Assembly: GCA_022866195.1 (NCBI GenBank)
Contig: JALHUF010000142.1
Coordinates: 1 to 7,871 of the forward strand
Length of the DNA stretch: 7,871 nucleotides
Direction of reading: 5' to 3'
Origin: Terriglobia bacterium
Lineage (GTDB): Bacteria; Acidobacteriota; Terriglobia; UBA7540
Every line of letters begins with the position of its first letter. The stretch's first letter is position 1. Positions 7,283-7,871 of this stretch are shown in pieces. The notes below the pieces were generated by a model. It was given only the letters and a program-made list of their open reading frames with translations, was not told where the DNA came from and made no database searches. The position numbers and the translations under genes are program-made.

Positions 7283-7362
7283 GCAGCCAGCAGCAATCAG
7301 CGGTCAGCAGTCGGCAAAAAGGGAGCCACGTGGCCTGCTGAAAGCTGAAGGCTGATACTGAC
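7283..7362. repeat. Heptad inverted-repeat element between hypE and hypA
   Basis: This fills the only sizeable gap in the operon. The left arm is five consecutive in-phase 7-mers of the form (T/G)CRGCNN: GCAGCCA 7283, GCAGCAA 7290, TCAGCGG 7297, TCAGCAG 7304, TCGGCAA 7311. The right arm is the reverse-complement form NNGCTGA: CTGCTGA 7335, AAGCTGA 7342, AGGCTGA 7349, then a degenerate ACTGA ending about 7361. TCAGCAG 7304-7310 is the exact complement of CTGCTGA 7335-7341, and outer pairs match mainly at the CAGC/GCTG core. A perfect 10-bp palindrome (GCCACGTGGC, 7325-7334) lies between the arms. The DNA could form a long, periodically mismatched stem. It has no open reading frame of its own. 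Similar repeats are, in my memory, frequent in Acidobacteriota genomes (unchecked). Confidence 0.7.
7325..7334. repeat. Perfect 10-bp palindrome at the centre of the heptad element
   Basis: GCCACGTGGC is its own reverse complement and sits between the two heptad arms, immediately before the right arm. It could be the apex of the folded element or a dimeric protein site; nothing in the sequence decides between these. Confidence 0.5.
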
Positions 7363-7372
7363 GGTTTCAAAC

Positions 7373-7720
7373 ATGCACGAACTGAGCATTGCCAATTCGA
7401 TCCAGGAGGCGGTCCGAGCTGAGGCGGTGCGACGTCCGGGCGTACGCTTGCTTAAGGTGGGCTTACGGGTGGGCGAGCTGGCGGGTGTCGAGCCGGAGGC
7501 GCTCAGCTTCTGCTTTGATGCGCTGGTGTCGGGGACCGAGCTCGCGCCTCTGGCACTGGAAATTGAGACTCGCCCGCGTCGCCAGCTTTGCCGGGAGTGT
7601 GGCCGCACTTTCCGAGTTGTGGATTACAGCATCGTCTGCCCGGACTGCGGCGCCGCCGAAACCAGGTGCATCGGCGGGGACGAATTGGAAATGGTCTATC
7701 TGGAGCTGGATGAGACATGA
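7373..7720 (+). CDS. hypA: Hydrogenase nickel incorporation protein HypA
   Basis: A 115 aa metallochaperone that delivers nickel to the large subunit together with HypB. It begins [10 protein letters not shown]; His2 and the first residues form the nickel site in the family. A structural zinc site is visible as C73-xx-C76 and C89-xx-C92 (CRECG...CPDCG). The Gly-Glu-Leu segment ([17 protein letters not shown], about 33-49) is typical. Length is normal, and the MHELS N-terminus fixes the start at ATG 7373. No convincing Shine-Dalgarno lies just upstream, where the heptad repeat element ends about 11 nt before the ATG. The stop overlaps the hypB start (ATGA 7717-7720). Confidence 0.95.
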   Translation: MHELSIANSIQEAVRAEAVRRPGVRLLKVGLRVGELAGVEPEALSFCFDALVSGTELAPLALEIETRPRRQLCRECGRTFRVVDYSIVCPDCGAAETRCIGGDELEMVYLELDET

Positions 7721-7871
7721 GCCGTGTGCCCCTCGAGAAGAAGGTCCTGAGCGAGAACGACCGCATTGCGGCTGAATTGCGGGCCCGTTTTCGTGAGCAT
7801 GGGGTTCTCTGCCTCAATCTGGTCAGTTCGCCCGGGGCGGGAAAGACGACGCTGCTCGAGCGCACGCTGGA
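7717..7871 (+). CDS. hypB: Hydrogenase nickel incorporation GTPase HypB, N-terminal part
   Basis: Fifty-one full codons are visible before the window ends; the gene continues past base 7871. HypB is a SIMIBI-class GTPase whose GTP hydrolysis drives nickel transfer with HypA. The N-terminus [20 protein letters not shown] leads into the P-loop S37-S-P-G-A-G-K43-T44, followed by TLLERTL, as usual for HypB. There is neither a histidine-rich nickel-storage stretch nor the N-terminal CxxCGC-type site known in some homologues, so this is a minimal version. The start ATG overlaps the hypA stop by 4 nt, with a weak GGAG at 7702-7705. The nickel/zinc site of the G domain and the other G motifs lie outside the window. 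Confidence 0.92.
   Translation, partial: MSRVPLEKKVLSENDRIAAELRARFREHGVLCLNLVSSPGAGKTTLLERTL

Noticed and set aside
7327..7332. CACGTG as a transcription-factor site
   Set aside because: It is the core of a perfect palindrome inside a repeat element. No linked bacterial regulator or promoter elements can be seen, so a specific operator call is unsupported.

Overview
The window is one contiguous, single-strand (+) bacterial gene cluster for a cytoplasmic, pyridine-nucleotide-linked [NiFe] hydrogenase of the group 3b type (sulfhydrogenase-like), followed by most of its maturation machinery. The protein families are recognised from motifs I can read directly. The subgroup assignment rests on the gene order beta-gamma-delta-alpha, which matches hydBGDA of Pyrococcus soluble hydrogenase I, and on the subunit types. 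It has not been confirmed by any search.

Layout: (1) 1-135, the C-terminal end of a cyclic-nucleotide-binding-domain protein with no DNA-binding domain after it. (2) 156-4252, the four structural genes: hydB (two [4Fe-4S] electron-transfer subunit), hydG (FAD/NAD(P)/[2Fe-2S] subunit), hydD (small subunit with 12 cysteines) and hydA (NiFe catalytic subunit). (3) 4245-4829, a large-subunit C-terminal endopeptidase. (4) 4829-7871, the accessory genes hypC, hypD, hypE, hypA and the start of hypB, which runs off the window. Most junctions overlap or are a few bases long (ATGA at hydB/hydG, hydD/hydA and hypA/hypB, an 8-nt overlap at hydA/protease, TGATG at protease/hypC), so this reads as one translationally coupled operon. 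The only junctions longer than about 20 nt are hypC-hypD and hypE-hypA. Both hold inverted-repeat DNA and both are followed by genes without a clear Shine-Dalgarno.

How it works together (family knowledge): electrons from H2 at the HydA NiFe site pass through the HydD clusters and HydB to the flavin of HydG and then to NAD(P)+, or in reverse to make H2. HypE and the absent HypF make the cyanide ligand, and HypC and HypD assemble Fe(CN)2CO. HypA and HypB deliver nickel, and the protease then trims HydA. hypF is not in the window. The organism is a GC-rich bacterium. The GCCGGGCTTCAGCCCGGC hairpin and the TCAGCNN heptad repeats resemble intergenic repeats I associate with Acidobacteriota, but that is a weak, memory-based suggestion.

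Nothing here is an unknown enzyme system. The less ordinary items are the heptad inverted repeat before hypA, the hairpin before hypD, the HTH-less cNMP-domain protein at the head of the operon, and the arrangement in which the protease start overlaps the disposable tail of its own substrate.
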